A stretch of 64,000 bases of DNA. It comes from a virus. Made by a program: the position numbers and the translations under genes. The stretch spans positions 62,001 through 126,000 of the IMG/VR virus record IMGVR_UViG_3300037086_000360; one strand, 5' to 3'. This document shows, in pieces, positions 61,889 through 64,000 of the stretch. The notes below the pieces were generated by a model that worked only from the letters and a program-made list of their open reading frames with translations, did no database searches and had not been told where the DNA came from. Within the stretch, counting starts at the first letter, position 1; every line of letters starts with the position of its first letter.

Positions 61889-61973
61889 GGGCTCGTAGGT
61901 AAGAGGTTGAAACCAGTGGTCCCTTAAACCACCGTCCGTAAGGACCCCGCCAGTTCGAATCTGGCCGAGCTCA
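61889..61973 (+). tRNA. Class II tRNA with Lys anticodon (CTT), C33 variant
   Basis: Acceptor GGGCTCG pairs with CGAGCTC, discriminator A, D-arm GGT/ACC, anticodon loop CCCTTAA giving CTT with C at 33, long variable arm GTCC-GTAA-GGAC. It begins five bases after the previous stop. As at 57359, Lys anticodon and class II body do not match. Confidence 0.8.
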
Positions 61974-61985
61974 TTTGTTTTTCTT

Positions 61986-62023
61986 GGGGTGCTAGCTCAA
62001 TTGGCAGAGCAATCCTTTTGAAT
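61986..62023 (+). pseudogene. 5' tRNA half ending in the anticodon arm
   Basis: GGGGTGC-TA-GCTC AATTGGCA GAGC then an anticodon arm with loop TTTTGAA (TTG, Gln-like), cut off where the intact tRNA-Lys begins. No 3' half is present nearby. Confidence 0.68.
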
Positions 62024-62096
62024 GGGCTCGTAGCTTAGTGGCCAAAGCATCTGCCTCTTAAGCAGACTATCCCCGGTTCGAGTCCGGGCGAGCTCA
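62024..62096 (+). tRNA. tRNA-Lys (CTT), canonical
   Basis: Class I: acceptor GGGCTCG pairs with CGAGCTC, discriminator A, anticodon loop CTCTTAA with T33, T-arm CCCGG/CCGGG. Confidence 0.92.
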
Positions 62097-62117
62097 CTCT
62101 TTTTGAAAGGAGATTCC

Positions 62118-62315
62118 ATGGAGTGGTTGATCATGGTTTTGATTTGGGTTGGTTTTGGAATTGCCGGGCTCTTCATCAATAAGGCTAAAAATCGAAGCCC
62201 TTTTGGTGGATTTTGTTGGGGCTTCTTTCTCGGTATCATTGGTTTGCTTATTGCTGCATTGATTAAACCCAAGGCCCTGGTTTCACCTACGGATCCAACT
62301 TCTCCATCTTCTTGA
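62118..62315 (+). CDS. Two-segment membrane protein
   Basis: A 65-aa protein with segments at about 2-20 and 32-53 joined by a basic loop, and a Pro/Ser tail. AAAGGAG precedes ATG 62118. The overall pattern resembles small phage superinfection or holin-like proteins, but no family is recognised. Confidence 0.8.
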   Translation: MEWLIMVLIWVGFGIAGLFINKAKNRSPFGGFCWGFFLGIIGLLIAALIKPKALVSPTDPTSPSS

Positions 62316-62327
62316 AAGAAGGCCCGT

Positions 62328-62492
62328 GTGTCTATTGATGAGTATGCAAAAAAGATCACGTCTAAAATCTCGTCTTTGACAAAAATGGCTGCTGGAAAAA
62401 TGTCGAAAAGCGAAAACTATGAGATGGTCGACTATGTCCAACTCGAAGAAGTTTTGAAAATAATTGAAGATATGAAGAAGGAGACAGTATGA
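62328..62492 (+). CDS. Small helical protein
   Basis: A 54-aa charged helical protein with GTG start and AAGAAGG upstream. ATGA overlap with the next gene supports it. Confidence 0.65.
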   Translation: MSIDEYAKKITSKISSLTKMAAGKMSKSENYEMVDYVQLEEVLKIIEDMKKETV

Positions 62493-63037
62493 GACTTAGT
62501 ACTGCTCATGGTTCTGGCAGAGCAACAATAAAAGGTTATTGGTCTATTCAGGGACCTCAAGAAGAAGGCGAACACGGTCTTCCTCCTGAAATTGTTGAGA
62601 TGTTCAAAAATCCAAGAACTCAGCAAGTTGCAGTTGTTCATGCGAGTGCTGAGGGTGAAGGCTCTTCAGTTTACAGTCGATTCACCGACGATCCAGCATA
62701 CATACCCCCGAAGTACGGCAAAGAAGAAGATCGTCTGACTGAGGAGACAGTTCAAGCCTGGTTTATGTCAGCAGGTTTTCCAAAGCCAGAGAAAATGCAT
62801 TGTCTTGTCAATGGTTATGATTGGGAGAGAGAGGATCACTGGTGGCTGGTGAAAGTCGATCAGGGCTACATCAAAATCGGTTGGAGAAAAAGGGTCATCA
62901 ACATCGACTGGTCTGAAACTCCTCTCCGAAAGATTATCACGCCCGATGACGTGACAAAGAGTGGTGACATGGTTCATGCGTGGAGTATTGCCAAAGCTAT
63001 CGAGTATCTCACTGAAGTGAGACGGTCGTTCTTATAG
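62489..63037 (+). CDS. Hypothetical protein
   Basis: A 182-aa protein: Ser/Gly-rich start, then an acidic region and a C-terminal domain with W-W-L-V-K-V and W-R-K-R-V-I strands. No family recognised. Confidence 0.82.
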   Translation: MRLSTAHGSGRATIKGYWSIQGPQEEGEHGLPPEIVEMFKNPRTQQVAVVHASAEGEGSSVYSRFTDDPAYIPPKYGKEEDRLTEETVQAWFMSAGFPKPEKMHCLVNGYDWEREDHWWLVKVDQGYIKIGWRKRVINIDWSETPLRKIITPDDVTKSGDMVHAWSIAKAIEYLTEVRRSFL

Positions 63038-63044
63038 GAACAAT

Positions 63045-63173
63045 ATGGAAAATAGCATGAAGGATGTCATTTTTCTTTTACTCAAAGGAAAGACAAAAGA
63101 GGCCAAGCTTCTTCTCGAAAGCATAATGGTTTATCAATTGGTTCGAGCTATTCACGACAAGAGAAACAAATGA
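63045..63173 (+). CDS. Small protein with EAKLLLE motif
   Basis: A 42-aa protein: L-L-L-K-G-K-T-K-E-A-K-L-L-L-E and a basic end. AGGA precedes ATG, and an ATGA overlap with the next gene supports it. It is the A-K-x-L-L motif with almost nothing else. Confidence 0.68.
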   Translation: MENSMKDVIFLLLKGKTKEAKLLLESIMVYQLVRAIHDKRNK

Positions 63174-63445
63174 GCGATGCTCCTATGTTTTCTGAGCGTT
63201 GGGAAAAAGCAGTTGCCAATGCAAAAATAGTATTAGAACAGTACAAGAATCAGCCAAATAAAGAAGATTACTCATGGACAGTTTGGTCCATTGGTAATTG
63301 GCTCTATCTTGAGCAAGCATGGAAACGACAAGGAATTGTCGTTTTAGAAGCACTTGAAGCAATTGTTTTCGATCCAATCAAAAGCAAAAACCACACATTC
63401 AAAGGTCCAAAGCGAGGCAAAGCTGGACGAGAAATTGCTGATTAG
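63170..63445 (+). CDS. Hypothetical protein
   Basis: A 91-aa mixed-charge protein with Trp-rich middle and basic tail. No family recognised. Confidence 0.8.
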   Translation: MSDAPMFSERWEKAVANAKIVLEQYKNQPNKEDYSWTVWSIGNWLYLEQAWKRQGIVVLEALEAIVFDPIKSKNHTFKGPKRGKAGREIAD

Positions 63446-63455
63446 GAGAAAAGAA

Positions 63456-63638
63456 ATGAACAAGATTTTCAATTGGGTTCTCACCGCCATAGATGCATTG
63501 GTGGGCGTGTTCGTCATTTATTCAACCATTGGTCCAATCTTCAAAGGAAACTTCTTCATGATTGGCGTCCTCATTCTTGGTCTGGTTGTCTGTGTTCGAC
63601 TCTTTGTAGCTGATATTGGGAAGGCTTTGAAGAAATGA
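63456..63638 (+). CDS. Two-segment membrane protein
   Basis: A 60-aa protein with segments at about 6-27 and 33-52. AGGAGAAAAG precedes ATG 63456. ATGA overlap with the next gene. Confidence 0.78.
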   Translation: MNKIFNWVLTAIDALVGVFVIYSTIGPIFKGNFFMIGVLILGLVVCVRLFVADIGKALKK

Positions 63639-63865
63639 ACACCATCAATGAAGGACCGGTGAAAAAGGGCGGCAACAACGGACCTGCCAGAACTCCACCT
63701 CCACCCTTTGCTCCTGCTCCTCGACCTACTCAATCCTCGAATGAGGCATCCATTAAGGATGCTCTGAAAGAGATTTGTAACAAAGAGAGTCCAGATATGA
63801 AGATCCCCTTCATGGCTGGCGTTCATTTTACAATAAAGTACCTAAAGGAACAAGGTATTCTCTAG
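63635..63865 (+). CDS. Pro-rich hypothetical protein
   Basis: A 76-aa protein with a Gly/Pro-rich flexible first half and a helical second half. Coupled upstream by ATGA; thymidylate synthase follows after TAGGAG. Confidence 0.78.
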   Translation: MNTINEGPVKKGGNNGPARTPPPPFAPAPRPTQSSNEASIKDALKEICNKESPDMKIPFMAGVHFTIKYLKEQGIL

Positions 63866-63874
63866 GAGTGAAAA

Positions 63875-64000
63875 ATGAAAAAGTATCTCGATCTCTGCCA
63901 ACACATTTTGGATAATGGTGTTGACAGACCAGACAGGACTGGAACTGGGACGAGAGGCGTCTTCGGCCATCAAATCCGCTTTAATCTGCAAGAAGGATTT
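63875..64000 (+). CDS. thyA: Thymidylate synthase, 5' part
   Basis: The window ends after 42 residues. The N-terminus has the folate-dependent thymidylate synthase signature: L-D-N-G, then D-R-T-G-T-G-T near 21-27, where the Arg binds dUMP phosphate. It makes dTMP from dUMP. TAGGAG precedes ATG 63875. Together with OPRT at 8352 it supports phage control of pyrimidine supply. Confidence 0.92.
   Translation, partial: MKKYLDLCQHILDNGVDRPDRTGTGTRGVFGHQIRFNLQEGF

Overview
The window reads as part of a large (jumbo-type) tailed bacteriophage genome. Supporting this are short genes packed head to tail on one strand with ATGA, GTGA or TAATG overlaps, about 30 tRNA genes or tRNA-like RNAs, several free-standing homing endonucleases, and many lipoprotein and small membrane-protein genes. 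There are also phage-type auxiliary enzymes: RNA ligase, orotate phosphoribosyltransferase, methylglyoxal synthase, a NADAR protein, a TROVE/Ro60 protein, DnaK, peroxiredoxin, a thioredoxin-like protein and, cut by the right edge, thymidylate synthase. No structural, terminase or polymerase gene is recognisable, so this is an accessory region. Lipobox lipoproteins and a possible spanin pair suggest a host with an outer membrane. FlgD-type Ig repeats in one lipoprotein are the only weak hint about host lineage.

Layout. 1-6300: RNA ligase, two-membrane-segment proteins, two Leu tRNAs, four tandem paralogues of about 100 aa and a family of Cys-rich miniproteins. 6300-15050: endonuclease plus Cys tRNAs, Ser tRNAs, OPRT, small zinc-binding proteins, DnaK. 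15050-23920: a structured RNA, peroxiredoxin, small genes, ATP-grasp-like and methyltransferase-like proteins, Ro60 with a 44-aa basic protein and a strongly folded RNA downstream, then a class II aldolase-like fusion. 24150-35300: an 808-aa repeat protein, a possible lysis cassette (membrane/coiled-coil protein, lipoprotein, NlpC/P60-like hydrolase on the minus strand), a FlgD-Ig lipoprotein and a 360-nt structured RNA. 35300-48200: tRNA islands mixed with structured RNAs and endonucleases. 48200-57340: small genes, two Ala tRNAs, another endonuclease inserted next to a broken tRNA, a thioredoxin-like gene and a block with higher GC. 57340-64000: Lys, Val and odd class II tRNAs, methylglyoxal synthase, NADAR, thymidylate synthase.

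How it may work together. A recurring GCATATTT-like box sits 14-20 bases before start codons and 18 bases before three tRNA 5' ends, often without a Shine-Dalgarno sequence. This looks like a phage promoter class giving leaderless or nearly leaderless mRNAs. Several tRNAs carry C instead of the near-universal T at position 33. With the RNA ligase, NADAR and Ro60 proteins this points to RNA protection and repair against host tRNA-targeting or ADP-ribose-based defences (inference). About 20 otherwise dissimilar small proteins share an A-K-x-L-L peptide at one end.
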